Shown here: piece after piece, positions 1 through 10,967 of the stretch
Layout: every line of letters starts with the position of its first letter
How positions within the stretch are numbered: position 1 is the stretch's first letter
Assembly (NCBI GenBank): GCA_022510685.1
Contig: JAFLTA010000011.1
Coordinates: 1-62,858 of the forward strand
DNA length: 62,858 nt
Direction of reading: 5' to 3'
Source: Lachnospiraceae bacterium
GTDB taxonomy: Bacteria > Bacillota > Clostridia > Lachnospirales > Lachnospiraceae
Notes under the pieces: model-generated
Seen by the model: the letters and a program-made list of their open reading frames with translations, nothing else
What the model was told of the DNA's origin: nothing
Database searches by the model: none
Position numbers and translations under genes: made by a program

Positions 1-61
1 GACGTACTGGACGTACGTCGATTGACGTTAACACAGTAAATCGTTAAATTTCAAGTTGAGG

Positions 62-115
62 CAGGGTTCGAATAGGTACCGTTATGCTAGCATAACGGCT
101 CCTATCTGAACCCTG
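62..115. repeat. Long near-perfect palindrome, full copy of a dispersed element
   Basis: Two 26-bp arms (62-87 and 90-115) pair with four mismatches around a 2-base loop. The outer arms are CAGGGTTC/GAACCCTG and the inner arms CGTTATGC/GCATAACG. Parts of the same element recur at 1020-1087, 6861-6884, 37019-37032 and 45730-45745. It lies just downstream of the minus-strand fumarase gene and could fold as its terminator, but no T-run follows, so a REP- or MITE-like repeat is equally likely. The rest of 1-151 holds nothing else I can identify beyond a 10-bp palindrome at 10-19. Confidence 0.75.
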
Positions 116-151
116 TTTAGTTCCGGCTGGAGCAAAATAATATTGTTGCTA

Positions 152-994
152 TCAAATGATTCTATGTGAATGACGATTAACATGACAGCACATATTGATT
201 GCCACAGGAAGTCCCGCAATGTGTGTGGGATACACTTCCACATTGACACCGAGAGCAGTTGTCTTTCCTCCCAACCCTCCCGGACCGATATCTAATTCAT
301 TCATTTTTGTAAGTAATTCTTCTTCCAGTTCTGCAACATAAGGTATCGGATTATGTGTGTCCAAATTTCGGGTCAGAGCCTTTTTTGCCAGAAGTGCGCA
401 CTTTTCAAATGTTCCTCCGATACCAACACCCACAACAACCGGTGGACAGGCATTTGGTCCTGCAAGCTTTACCGTTTCAATGACTACCTCTTTGACCCCT
501 TCAATTCCATCAGCCGGCTTTAACATGCAGACACGGCTCATATTTTCACTGCCAAATCCCTTTGGCGCCACAGTGATTTCTATTTGTTCGCCGGGAACAA
601 TCTCATAATGGATGATTCCCGGTGTATTATCTTTCGTATTTTCCCGAATGATGGGATCACCTACGACAGATTTACGCAGATACCCTTCCTCATAACCCTG
701 ACGAATTCCTTCATTAACGGCATCCTCCAGAGAAATTCCCTCAATATGTACATCTTGCCCTATTTTTAGAAATACTACTGCCATTCCGGTATCCTGACAA
801 ATAGGAATGAGATCCTCTCTGGCTATTTTTAAGTTATCTTTTAGTTGAGATAAAATTTGCTCTCCTAATTCCGATGTCTCCGTATCTGCTGCCTCAAATA
901 ATTTACCCTTAACATCAGCAGATAATTCATAATTTGCCTCAATGCACATTTCTTTAATATTTTCAATGATGGTATCTGTTGTTATCGTTCTCAT
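152..994 (-). CDS. Fumarate hydratase class I, alpha subunit
   Basis: A 280-residue protein matching the alpha (N-terminal) half of the oxygen-sensitive [4Fe-4S] class I fumarases and tartrate dehydratases, which interconvert fumarate and malate in the cytoplasm. Visible family signatures are ICQDTGMAV, the SRVCML segment and the GGLGGKTTALGV segment near the C-terminus; the cysteines in the first two are expected cluster ligands. In organisms with split class I fumarase a beta subunit normally follows, but only about 150 bases remain downstream here and they do not encode it, so it must lie beyond the window edge or elsewhere. The start is supported by GAGG shortly before the ATG. A close paralogue (L-tartrate dehydratase alpha) cannot be excluded. 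Confidence 0.9.
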   Translation of the reverse strand: MRTITTDTIIENIKEMCIEANYELSADVKGKLFEAADTETSELGEQILSQLKDNLKIAREDLIPICQDTGMAVVFLKIGQDVHIEGISLEDAVNEGIRQGYEEGYLRKSVVGDPIIRENTKDNTPGIIHYEIVPGEQIEITVAPKGFGSENMSRVCMLKPADGIEGVKEVVIETVKLAGPNACPPVVVGVGIGGTFEKCALLAKKALTRNLDTHNPIPYVAELEEELLTKMNELDIGPGGLGGKTTALGVNVEVYPTHIAGLPVAINMCCHVNRHSHRII

Positions 995-1019
995 TTTTAC
1001 CTCATTTCTTTAACTTGAT

Positions 1020-1094
1020 GGCAACAATTTGAACCCTGCTTCAATCTCGATATTTTGCTCTAGCCTGGGACATAACAGGGTTCAGATTAGCTCC
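1020..1094. repeat. Degenerate copy of the dispersed GAACCCTG element
   Basis: Position 1020-1038 reads GG, nine bases, then GAACCCTG, the same spacing as at 97-115 and 6866-6883. An opposing CAGGGTTCAGAT at 1076-1087 is the exact complement of 104-115. The interior differs from the full copy. It sits in the gap between gyrA and the fumarase gene. Confidence 0.6.
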
Positions 1095-1127
1095 ATCATA
1101 CTAGGATTGTACTAACCCTACACAACA

Positions 1128-1153
1128 CTGGTCCGACATCCCTGCCGGACCAG
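1128..1153 (-). terminator. gyrA: Possible gyrA terminator hairpin
   Basis: CTGGTCCG (1128-1135) and CGGACCAG (1146-1153) form an 8-bp perfect stem with a 10-base loop, a few bases after the gyrA stop. The trailing minus-strand sequence is only moderately T-rich, so termination strength is uncertain. Confidence 0.5.
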
Positions 1154-1160
1154 CTCATTG

Positions 1161-3656
1161 TTATTTAACTATATCAGAATCCGTTTCAGATTCATTCTCT
1201 GTTTCTTGTGGAACAACGTCTCTCACCTTTGTGATACTTGCTACAACAATTTCCTTCGTCGGGTCCAAATCAATCAGCTTCACTCCTGAAGTGATACGAC
1301 CCAGCACAGAAATCTCATTTACCATAATCTGAATGATAATTCCCTCTGTAGTAATTATCATAACTTCGTTATCACTATTTACTGCCTTAGCGGAAACGAC
1401 ATTACCTGTTTTTTCTGTAATCTTATAACACTTAATTCCCTTTCCACCACGATGTTGAGGTGTAAATTCATCTAAGTTAGTACACTTACCCATTCCATAC
1501 TCGGATACTAACAATAATTGTTCTCCCTGAGTATTTAACTGCATGGCAACCACTTCATCATCATAGGAAAGATTCATACCAATTACACCCATGGAAGGTC
1601 TTCCGGTAGTCCGCACATCTTTTTCATGGAAACGGATACACTGACCATGTTTGGTAATCATGATGATATCTTTGGTATTATCAGTAATCTTTACTTCAAT
1701 CAGTTCATCATCATCTCGTAAATGAATCGCCTGCAATCCCGATTTACGGATATTAAAATAATCTAATATCGGTGTCTTCTTGGCAATACCACGTTTTGTT
1801 ACCATAAACAAATACTTATCTTCCTCATATTCCCTAAAAGGAATGACAGCGGTAATTTTTTCATCCGGCATCAACTGTAACAAATTGATAATCGCGGTTC
1901 CTCTGGAAGTGCGACTGGATTCGGGAATTTCATATGCCTTAATACGATAAACCCGTCCCGTATTTGTGAAGAACATAATATAATGATGAGTGGTCGTCAT
2001 AATCATATCATCAATATAATCGTCTTCAATAATCTGCATTCCTTTAATACCTTTACCACCACGATGCTGACTCTTGAAGTTATCCTCCGTCATACGCTTA
2101 ATATAACCAAGCTTCGTCATAGTGATAATCGTATTTTCATTTGGAATCATATCTTCCATGGATATGTCGTATTCATCAAAACCAATGGATGTCCTACGAT
2201 CATCGCCATATTTATCACGAATCAATATGATTTCTTCTTTGATAACACCCAGCAAAATTTTGCGGTCACCGAGGATTGCCTTATACTCCTCAATTTTCTT
2301 TTGTAACTCTGCATATTCCGCTTCGATTTTTTCTCTTTCCAGACCGGTCAGAGCACGCAAACGCATATCAACGATAGCTTGTGCCTGCGCATCTGTAAGC
2401 TGGAATCTCTCTATTAAGGATTCCTTTGCTTCTGCCGTATTTCTAGAAGCACGGATTAGTTTGATTACCTCATCAATATGATCCAGAGCAATGAGTAATC
2501 CCTCTAAAATATGTGCTCTTTCCTCCGCCTTATTCAAATCGTATTTTGTACGGCGGGTAACCACTTCTTCCTGATGCTTCAGGTAATGTTGAAGCATCTG
2601 CATAATATTCATGACAACAGGCTCATTATTCACCAGTGCCAACATAATGACACCAAACGTATCCTGAAGTTGTGTATGTTTGTATAATTGATTCAATACA
2701 ATATTCGGATTGACATCACGCCGAAGTTCAATACATACCCGCATTCCTTCACGGCTTGTCTCATCGCGCAAGTCTGTGATTCCATCCACTTTTTTATCCC
2801 GATGAAGTTCCGAAATTTTTTCCAGCAGACGCGCCTTATTTACCAGATATGGCAGTTCTGTCACCACAATGCGGTTTTTACCGTTTTCCATTGGCTCGAT
2901 TTCCGTCACCGCACGGACACGAATTTTACCTCTTCCGGTACGGTATGCTTCCTCGATACCACGAGTACCTAAAATCTGGGCACCGGTAGGAAAATCCGGT
3001 CCCTTAACAATATCCATTACATCTTCAATTGTAGTTTCTCTATCTTCCTGTATATCATCAATAATCTGAACCACTGCATTAATGACTTCCCGCAAATTAT
3101 GTGGAGGAATATTTGTAGCCATACCAACGGCAATTCCTGATGTACCATTCACTAAAAGGTTTGGATAACGGGATGGAAGAACAGTAGGCTCTTTTTCTGT
3201 CTCATCAAAGTTAGGAATGAAATCAACGGTATCTTTTCCGATATCCGCTAACATTTCCACAGAGATCTTGCTGAGACGTGCCTCTGTATAACGCATTGCC
3301 GCAGCACCATCACCATCCACGGAACCAAAGTTACCGTGTCCGTCTACCAACGGATATCTGGTGGACCAGTCCTGAGCCATATTTACCAATGCACCATAAA
3401 TAGAACTGTCACCATGTGGATGATACTTACCCATGGTATCACCGACGATACGGGCACACTTACGATGGGGTTTATCCGGTCCGTTATTCAGCTCATCCAT
3501 TGCATATAGAATACGACGCTGTACCGGTTTCAGTCCGTCACGGACATCCGGCAAAGCTCTCGCTGCAATAACAGACATCGCATAATCAATATATGACGTT
3601 TCCATTTTTTCTTTCAGATCCACATCATGAATCTTATCAAAAATATTTTCGTCCAT
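1161..3656 (-). CDS. gyrA: DNA gyrase subunit A
   Basis: About 831 residues, normal GyrA length. The breakage-reunion domain carries the [11 protein letters not shown] motif with the catalytic tyrosine, and the N-terminal [16 protein letters not shown] segment is typical. The C-terminal wrapping domain contains two QHRGGKGIK segments, the first of which corresponds to the GyrA box (QRRGGKG in many species). Together with GyrB it introduces negative supercoils into DNA using ATP. An upstream in-frame ATG exists at 3668, but the sequence there is ATGGAGGAAAACATG: GGAGG is the ribosome-binding site and the second ATG (3656) is the probable start. It follows gyrB after a gap of about 45 bases and is very likely cotranscribed with it. 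Confidence 0.98.
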   Translation of the reverse strand: MDENIFDKIHDVDLKEKMETSYIDYAMSVIAARALPDVRDGLKPVQRRILYAMDELNNGPDKPHRKCARIVGDTMGKYHPHGDSSIYGALVNMAQDWSTRYPLVDGHGNFGSVDGDGAAAMRYTEARLSKISVEMLADIGKDTVDFIPNFDETEKEPTVLPSRYPNLLVNGTSGIAVGMATNIPPHNLREVINAVVQIIDDIQEDRETTIEDVMDIVKGPDFPTGAQILGTRGIEEAYRTGRGKIRVRAVTEIEPMENGKNRIVVTELPYLVNKARLLEKISELHRDKKVDGITDLRDETSREGMRVCIELRRDVNPNIVLNQLYKHTQLQDTFGVIMLALVNNEPVVMNIMQMLQHYLKHQEEVVTRRTKYDLNKAEERAHILEGLLIALDHIDEVIKLIRASRNTAEAKESLIERFQLTDAQAQAIVDMRLRALTGLEREKIEAEYAELQKKIEEYKAILGDRKILLGVIKEEIILIRDKYGDDRRTSIGFDEYDISMEDMIPNENTIITMTKLGYIKRMTEDNFKSQHRGGKGIKGMQIIEDDYIDDMIMTTTHHYIMFFTNTGRVYRIKAYEIPESSRTSRGTAIINLLQLMPDEKITAVIPFREYEEDKYLFMVTKRGIAKKTPILDYFNIRKSGLQAIHLRDDDELIEVKITDNTKDIIMITKHGQCIRFHEKDVRTTGRPSMGVIGMNLSYDDEVVAMQLNTQGEQLLLVSEYGMGKCTNLDEFTPQHRGGKGIKCYKITEKTGNVVSAKAVNSDNEVMIITTEGIIIQIMVNEISVLGRITSGVKLIDLDPTKEIVVASITKVRDVVPQETENESETDSDIVK

Positions 3657-3702
3657 GTTTTCCTCCATATTTGTTCTACACGTGTAGTATAATTATCAAG
3701 TC

Positions 3703-5751
<2,049 letters not shown>

Positions 5752-6837
5752 TTACTTTTCTAATGTAACTGTACCGTTTTTGACACGGAATACCCTGTCT
5801 AATGTTAATCTGCTGTCTATAAATTCCTCCAGACCGGTACAGGTAATAATCGTTTGTATATCATGAATACTGTCTAGCAGATAGTTCTGCCTGTTTCTAT
5901 CTAACTCAGACAATACATCATCCAATAATAATACAGGGCAATCTCCCACTGTTTTTTTGACGATTTCTATCTCTGCGAGTTTTAATGCCAATGCGCAAGT
6001 CCTCTGCTGACCCTGTGAGCCATACTTTCTCAAATCAAACTCACCATTCATAAAACACAAATCATCTCTGTGAGGTCCTGCATTTGTAGAGCAGAATTTC
6101 AAATCCCGCTCCCTGCATTTATTTAACGCCTGTTCCATTTCACCCGAATTTACATCAGGTTCATAATACATCTGAATCAGTTCTTTGTTATTTGTCAAAC
6201 TACTGGCAACATTCTGAACCAATTCACCTATTTCATCTACAAACTTTTGTCTCCTTTTTATGATTTTTTCACCAAACTCCACCAGTTTTTCATCCCAAAC
6301 CGACAAGGTATCTTGCAGAGAAGGTTCAAATGAAATCTGTTTTAACAGCTTATTTCGCTGCATTAAAATTTTATTATATTCAGCTAAATCATATAGATAT
6401 ACAGGATCCAGCTGACATAATTCCATATTCATAAATCGTCTTCTCTCACCGGGACCGTTTTTTATGATGCGTAAATCCTCGGGAGAGAAAAATATAATAT
6501 GCGATAACCCCATTAATTCACTAGAACGCTTAATAGGAACCCCGTCAATTGCAATTCCTTTTCCCTTATTTTTTCGCATGTGCATATCAATCTTGTGAGA
6601 TATTTCCCTTTTTGTCATATACATACGGATATGAGCTTCTTCCATGCCAAACTGAATCAATTCCTTATCCTTACTGCCCTTATGGGAATTTGTTGTACCA
6701 CACACGAAAATCGATTCCAAAATATTCGTTTTCCCTTGTGCGTTATCCCCATAGAGAATATTCGTATTAGGATGAAATTCCAGCTTCGCATTATCATAAT
6801 TCCGGAAATTACCCACTTCAATTGAATCTATTATCAT
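5752..6837 (-). CDS. recF: DNA replication and repair protein RecF
   Basis: About 361 residues. RecF is an SMC/ABC-like ATPase that helps load RecA at single-strand gaps. Visible are the N-terminal FRNYDNAKLEF segment, the Walker A GDNAQGKTN and, near the C-terminus, the signature region SQGQQRTCALALKLAE followed by Walker B LLLDDVLSELD. A GTG at 6843 also begins the frame, but GGTGAG lies five bases before the ATG at 6837, which is favoured. It belongs to the dnaA-dnaN-yaaA-recF-gyrBA cluster. The 46-base gap to yaaA contains one copy of the dispersed ATAACGG-N9-GAACCCT repeat. Confidence 0.97.
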   Translation of the reverse strand: MIIDSIEVGNFRNYDNAKLEFHPNTNILYGDNAQGKTNILESIFVCGTTNSHKGSKDKELIQFGMEEAHIRMYMTKREISHKIDMHMRKNKGKGIAIDGVPIKRSSELMGLSHIIFFSPEDLRIIKNGPGERRRFMNMELCQLDPVYLYDLAEYNKILMQRNKLLKQISFEPSLQDTLSVWDEKLVEFGEKIIKRRQKFVDEIGELVQNVASSLTNNKELIQMYYEPDVNSGEMEQALNKCRERDLKFCSTNAGPHRDDLCFMNGEFDLRKYGSQGQQRTCALALKLAEIEIVKKTVGDCPVLLLDDVLSELDRNRQNYLLDSIHDIQTIITCTGLEEFIDSRLTLDRVFRVKNGTVTLEK

Positions 6838-6860
6838 TGTCACTCACCTATTGCGATAAG

Positions 6861-6884
6861 ATAACGGTAACAACTTGAACCCTT
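6861..6884. repeat. Half copy of the dispersed ATAACGG-N9-GAACCCT element
   Basis: ATAACGG (6861-6867), nine bases, GAACCCT (6877-6883). The same two blocks with identical spacing occur in the full palindrome at 92-114. It lies between yaaA and recF and touches the yaaA stop codon. Confidence 0.6.
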
Positions 6885-7099
6885 TAGTCCCCATCCGTTA
6901 TCATAACTTCCTGTCCTTGATATTCAAATACATCCTGAGGATATAATTTTTTTCCCCGGCGTGTATCCACCTCCCCATTTACCTTGACTTCTCCATTTTG
7001 AATTACCACTTTTGCCTCCACTCCGGAGGAAACCAGACCGGCAAGTTTCAACGCCTGTCCAAGTTTAATAAAATCATCTGTGATTTGAATTGCCTCCAT
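6884..7099 (-). CDS. yaaA: S4-domain RNA-binding protein YaaA (RlbA)
   Basis: A 71-residue protein that is essentially one S4 RNA-binding domain: FIKLGQALKLAGLVSSGVEAK, then VKVNGEVDTRRGKKLYP. This small gene is conserved between dnaN and recF in Firmicutes; the Bacillus protein has been linked to ribosome function, though its precise role is poorly settled. It follows dnaN by 18 bases and precedes recF by 46, fitting one operon. The neighbourhood and length make the identity secure even though the function is not. Confidence 0.93.
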   Translation of the reverse strand: MEAIQITDDFIKLGQALKLAGLVSSGVEAKVVIQNGEVKVNGEVDTRRGKKLYPQDVFEYQGQEVMITDGD

Positions 7100-7117
7100 A
7101 TCCCAGACCCCTTTCTA

Positions 7118-8221
7118 TCACACATTAAAGTTGACAGGAAGAATTAAATAAATATAAGTCTCCTCATCATCCTTAATAAAACATGGTGCCTTTGGATTAA
7201 TCATGTACATGGTAATATCCTCCTCGTCAATTACCCGCAGCGCATCTATCAAAAAACGCGGATTAAATCCAATCAAAATATCTTTTCCCTCTTTAACTGC
7301 ATCAATATCCTCGTCCATAGATCCGATAGAAGAATTCATTGTAAATCCCATATGTTCATCCTGCACATCAATAATTACCGGTTTTTTGTCCGATTCTTTT
7401 AAAAGCAGGGTAGTTCTATCAATACAATCTAACATTTCATTTTTATTGACCTTTATTTTTGTCTCATAGTCACTGGAAAGCATTTTCTCTATTTTGTAGT
7501 ATTCCCCTTCAATCAGTCTTGATAACACTAAAGTATCGTCAAATTCAAATAATACATGCTTGTCCGTGAAAAATAAAGATACCTCATCATCCATTCCTCC
7601 ATTGATTATCTTACTGATTTCTATCAATGTTTTTCCGGGAATAATGACACTAACATCATCATAACTTTCTTTCAGTTGAACCTTACGGATGGAAATACGG
7701 TGTCCGTCTAAAGATACCACCTTTAGTTCCGATCCATGAATCTCAAACAGTTCACCTGTCATAACCTTGGCATTTTCGTTATCAGAAATAGAAAATACTG
7801 TCTGACGAATAATATCTTTTAATGTAAACTGTGAAATGAATACATTTTTTTCTCTGACAATATCCGGAAGATATGGAAATTCCTCTGTAGATTTTGCCAC
7901 AATATTAAATTTTGACTTACCGCAACTGATTTTCATATTATAGTCAGTATCCACAGAAATATATACTTCATCAGATGGCAGCTTTCTGATAATCTCAAAG
8001 AAAACCTTCGCCTTTACAGCAACAGAACCGCTTTCTTTAATTTCACCCTGCACAACTGTCTCTATTCCAATCTGCAGATCATTGGCAATGAACTTAATCT
8101 GATTATCCTTAGCTTCAATTACAACGCATTCTAAAATTGCCATAGTTGTTTTACCGGGAATGGCTTTCATTACAATATTCATTCCCTCAATCACCTTTGC
8201 CTTATCACAAACGATGTTCAT
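7118..8221 (-). CDS. dnaN: DNA polymerase III beta subunit (sliding clamp)
   Basis: A 367-residue clamp subunit, the standard length. It dimerises into a ring that tethers DNA polymerase III and repair factors to DNA. The N-terminus (MNIVCDKAKVIEGMNIVMKA) and the C-terminal block ending INPKAPCFIKDDEETYIYLILPVNF are typical of the family; the latter contains the usual hydrophobic-cleft region. A clear AAGGAG lies upstream of the ATG. It is downstream of dnaA across a 316-base gap that appears to hold the origin unwinding region, and is followed closely by yaaA. Confidence 0.97.
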   Translation of the reverse strand: MNIVCDKAKVIEGMNIVMKAIPGKTTMAILECVVIEAKDNQIKFIANDLQIGIETVVQGEIKESGSVAVKAKVFFEIIRKLPSDEVYISVDTDYNMKISCGKSKFNIVAKSTEEFPYLPDIVREKNVFISQFTLKDIIRQTVFSISDNENAKVMTGELFEIHGSELKVVSLDGHRISIRKVQLKESYDDVSVIIPGKTLIEISKIINGGMDDEVSLFFTDKHVLFEFDDTLVLSRLIEGEYYKIEKMLSSDYETKIKVNKNEMLDCIDRTTLLLKESDKKPVIIDVQDEHMGFTMNSSIGSMDEDIDAVKEGKDILIGFNPRFLIDALRVIDEEDITMYMINPKAPCFIKDDEETYIYLILPVNFNV

Positions 8222-8537
8222 GTTTATAACTCCTTTCCAAAAATCAGAGATAAATATATAAATATAATTTAAATATTTTACAGTAGCAGTAGTAGTAGAG
8301 GTTGTGAATTTGAGGAAAAGTGATTTTTCACTTACAAATTAAGAAACTTAAGCTTATGGAAAAATGAAAAAACAAGTTTCTGATTGATGTGAAAATTTCC
8401 TTTTTTGTACACAATCTCATTTTGGAAGAAAACTATTTCGTGTAGTGATATTCACAAAAAATGTGAAGATGTTTATTGTGTTTCCACATATTCACATCTG
8501 AGTTTCTTCCTATTTAAATAACTATTTTATAAAATAA
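8222..8537 (-). other. oriC: dnaA-dnaN intergenic region: candidate origin unwinding element
   Basis: No gene fits here. Read on the minus strand from dnaA toward dnaN, the region shows several 7/9 matches to the DnaA box (ATATTCACA at 8448-8456 and 8488-8496, GTTTCCACA at 8480-8488, and TGTGAATTT on the plus strand at 8303-8311). A CAG/TAG triplet run then follows at 8281-8299 (plus-strand reading), and then 30 consecutive A/T bases at 8251-8280. This order of box, TAG-triplet run and A/T tract matches the basal unwinding system with DnaA-trios described for Bacillus subtilis downstream of dnaA. The assignment is inference from layout. The dnaN ribosome-binding site occupies the last bases. 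Confidence 0.65.
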
Positions 8538-9905
8538 TTATTGTGGATCTATTTTTTTTGTCAGGACATCAACTGTAGTAATAGATTCCTCATCTCCCTC
8601 ATCCAGTTTTTTCTTGATGATTTCCTCACCGTGAAGAATCGTAGAATGATGTCGGTTTCCAATCTTGCTGCCGATTTCTTCGTATGTACTGTTTGTCAGC
8701 TGCCTGCACAAATACATACAAATATGTCTTGGATAAACAATATTGGAGTTTCGTTTGGCAGATAGTAAGTCCTTCATAGTAATATTGAAGTGATCTGCTA
8801 CTGTCTCCACAATATAATCAATGGTAATCTGTCGTTTCATATTCGGATTGATAATATCAACCAGAGCTTTTTTTGCAGATTCCAATGTAATCTCCGTATT
8901 ACATAAATTTGAAAAGGAAAGTACCTTATTGATAGCACCTTGTAATTCTCTAATATTGGAGAGAATATTGCTGGCAATATAATCCAGAATAGAATCATCA
9001 ATATTAATATTTTCCTCTTCAACCTTCTTTCGAAGAATTGCCATACGTGTTTCATATGTAGGCGGCTTAATATCAACAGTTAATCCCATTTCAAAACGTG
9101 AACGCAATCTCTCCTCCAAGGTAGTCATGGTAGACGGATGCTTGTCTGAGGAGATAATGATCTGTTTCTGCGACTCATATAAATGGTTAAATGTATGGAA
9201 AAATTCCAACTGTGTGGATTCCTTACCTATAATAAATTGAATATCGTCAATGAGCAAAACGTCCACATTACGATATTTATTACGAAATTCCTGTTTCGTG
9301 ATAGTATGTTCATTATGATGACTGTCACGAACTGCATCTACAATTTCGTTAGTAAAAGTTTCGCTTGTGACATACATGACATTTTTATCTGCATCATGTT
9401 CCTGAATATAGTTTGCAATAGCGTGCATGAGATGAGTCTTTCCAAGACCGGCGCCACCGTAAATATAAAGTGGGTTATAAGTGTCTCCCGGTTCTTCAGC
9501 AACTTTTAATGCAGCAGCATTCGCATAGTCATTATTATCACCAACCACAAATGTATCAAAAGTATATTTGGAATTTATGGTCGGGTTATTATGCTTCTTT
9601 TCTGTTTTAAATGTGTCTTTTGTTTTTTGTTGATTTAACTCCCACAGAGAGACAAATGAAATATCATATTGTATTCCGGTTAATTCTTCAATGGAAATAG
9701 AGAGAAATAAGGAATATTTCTGTTCTACAAAGGATTTATTGCTTCCAATATTAGCGTCATCAATTAAAACAGTGAGATTTGTACCATCTATATGATAAAT
9801 GCTCAATGTTTTTATAAATATACGATAAGCAGGAGCAGAAATTTCAAATTCCTTCTTCATATATTCGAGAATATCATCCCATTTTTCATAAAGCTCATTT
9901 CTCAA
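8538..9905 (-). CDS. dnaA: Chromosomal replication initiator protein DnaA
   Basis: About 455 residues. DnaA binds DnaA boxes at oriC and, as an ATP-bound filament, opens the duplex. Domain I is the EKWDDILEYMKKEFEIS region, the AAA+ domain has GGAGLGKTHLMHAIAN (Walker A) and VDVLLIDDIQFI (Walker B), and the C-terminal domain IV ends with the DnaA signature containing YPRHICMYLCR and GNRHHSTILHG. No ATG suits the N-terminus. Two TTG codons are possible: 9929 (without a good ribosome-binding site) and 9905, which has AGAGGG nine bases upstream and gives the usual family length. I chose 9905 with moderate certainty. Confidence 0.97.
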   Translation of the reverse strand: MRNELYEKWDDILEYMKKEFEISAPAYRIFIKTLSIYHIDGTNLTVLIDDANIGSNKSFVEQKYSLFLSISIEELTGIQYDISFVSLWELNQQKTKDTFKTEKKHNNPTINSKYTFDTFVVGDNNDYANAAALKVAEEPGDTYNPLYIYGGAGLGKTHLMHAIANYIQEHDADKNVMYVTSETFTNEIVDAVRDSHHNEHTITKQEFRNKYRNVDVLLIDDIQFIIGKESTQLEFFHTFNHLYESQKQIIISSDKHPSTMTTLEERLRSRFEMGLTVDIKPPTYETRMAILRKKVEEENINIDDSILDYIASNILSNIRELQGAINKVLSFSNLCNTEITLESAKKALVDIINPNMKRQITIDYIVETVADHFNITMKDLLSAKRNSNIVYPRHICMYLCRQLTNSTYEEIGSKIGNRHHSTILHGEEIIKKKLDEGDEESITTVDVLTKKIDPQ

Positions 9906-9929
9906 AACAGTGTCCCTCTTTTCCAACAA

Positions 9930-10655
9930 ATTTATAACTGCTACAAGTGCTTTAATAGGCTTATATAGGCGTTTAAAGCGTATAAAACCCAGTATTACAC
10001 CATATACACCTATTTTATATCAAATACGGCGAAAATACAAGTTAAAGTAGGTTGAAAAAATAAGATAAAGGTGGAGATATCCTAAAAAAATAAAAAATTA
10101 TTGTGTATTTTGTGCACAAATTTTTGTGGATAATTGTGGATAACATTATTTTATGATATATCCACACTTATTTTAGTCTTATAAACAAAAAAAGTGAATA
10201 ATTTGTTTTATAGCAAAATGTGTAGTATTTTAGGGATTTTTGATAAATGAAAGTGGATAATGTGAATAACTTTGTTAATAAATGTGTATAGCTTGGCTAA
10301 AATGCGGTTTCTTATCCACAAAATGTTTACAGCATGTTTATAACATAGCTATGAACGTGTATTCTATCTACGAAAGTAGAATTATGAAAAATAGGGACTT
10401 TTTTTATTGATAAACTATGATGGTGTACTGTTTATTTTGCGAATTCTACAATTGGCGAATTCGCAAAAATTGAATGAGTTTCTTCCTATTATAATGTTTA
10501 GAAAAAATTAATTTGTCTCTGTGATTTGATAATTCACAGAAAAAAAATGTGCAGTATTTTGTGAATATTATGAGGATAGTAGTGCATAAAGAAAACGTAA
10601 TTTTGAAATCAGGATGATGTGTATTCAGAAATAGTGAGAGAATGCAGAATTTTAC
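9930..10655. other. oriC: oriC region upstream of dnaA with DnaA-box cluster
   Basis: About 0.8 kb of A/T-rich sequence without coding potential between divergent dnaA and rpmH. Exact consensus boxes are TGTGGATAA at 10125-10133 and 10135-10143, and TTATCCACA at 10312-10320. Near matches are ATATCCACA (10158-10166), AGTGGATAA (10252-10260) and TGTGAATAA (10261-10269). The two tandem boxes are separated by a single base. Position between dnaA and rpmH is the classical Firmicutes origin location. The rest holds the dnaA and rpmH promoters and long A/T runs, but nothing else I can name. Confidence 0.85.
10012..10040 (-). promoter_or_regulatory. dnaA: Candidate sigma-A promoter of dnaA
   Basis: On the minus strand, TTGTAT (10040-10035) and TAAAAT (10017-10012) are separated by exactly 17 bases. 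The predicted transcript starts about 100 bases before dnaA, and the DnaA boxes lie 85-310 bases upstream, so autoregulation by DnaA is plausible. The match is good but not perfect. Confidence 0.45.
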
Positions 10656-10684
10656 TTGACGAATACCTATTTTATCGTTATAAT
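10656..10684 (+). promoter_or_regulatory. rpmH: Strong sigma-A promoter of the rpmH operon
   Basis: TTGACG (10656-10661), a 17-base spacer, then TATAAT (10679-10684). This is a near-consensus housekeeping promoter about 75 bases upstream of rpmH, which has an AAAGGAGGTG ribosome-binding site. Confidence 0.8.
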
Positions 10685-10760
10685 ATGGATTATATGCGTT
10701 TTATGCATTGAAATTTAGGATATGGTTAGCGTGTTTTATGAAAAAAGGAGGTGTATTATT

Positions 10761-10895
10761 ATGAAGATGACATTCCAGCCAAAGAAGAAATCCAGAAGCA
10801 GAGTTCATGGATTTAGAAAGAGAATGCAGACATCAAACGGACGTAAAGTTTTGGCAAAAAGAAGGGCAAAAGGAAGACATAAGTTATCTGCATAG
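10761..10895 (+). CDS. rpmH: 50S ribosomal protein L34
   Basis: A 44-codon gene. The protein begins [18 protein letters not shown] and ends GRHKLSA, with the [19 protein letters not shown] core that identifies bacterial L34, a small basic protein of the large ribosomal subunit. AAAGGAGG lies seven to eight bases before the ATG. It heads the conserved rpmH-rnpA-yidD-yidC-jag cluster and is driven by the near-consensus promoter at 10656. A hairpin with a T-rich tail immediately after the stop may end most transcripts here, as expected when L34 is needed in far higher amounts than RnpA. Confidence 0.97.
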   Translation: MKMTFQPKKKSRSRVHGFRKRMQTSNGRKVLAKRRAKGRHKLSA

Positions 10896-10922
10896 GTCGC
10901 ATTTGTGTGACCTTTTCTTCTT
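10895..10922 (+). terminator. Attenuator-like hairpin between rpmH and rnpA
   Basis: GGTCGCA, a 4-base loop and TGTGACC form a 7-bp stem with one G-U pair, followed by TTTTCTTCTT. It starts at the rpmH stop codon. Partial termination would set the ratio of L34 to downstream products. Confidence 0.55.
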
Positions 10923-10967
10923 AAATAAAGTGATTCGTTATGGATTTGCTTTTGTAGAGGGAATATC

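Noticed and set aside
8281..8301. Microsatellite (TAG repeat) of no function
   Set aside because: Its placement between DnaA-box-like sites and a pure A/T tract in the dnaA-dnaN gap fits an origin element better, so it is reported as a finding instead.
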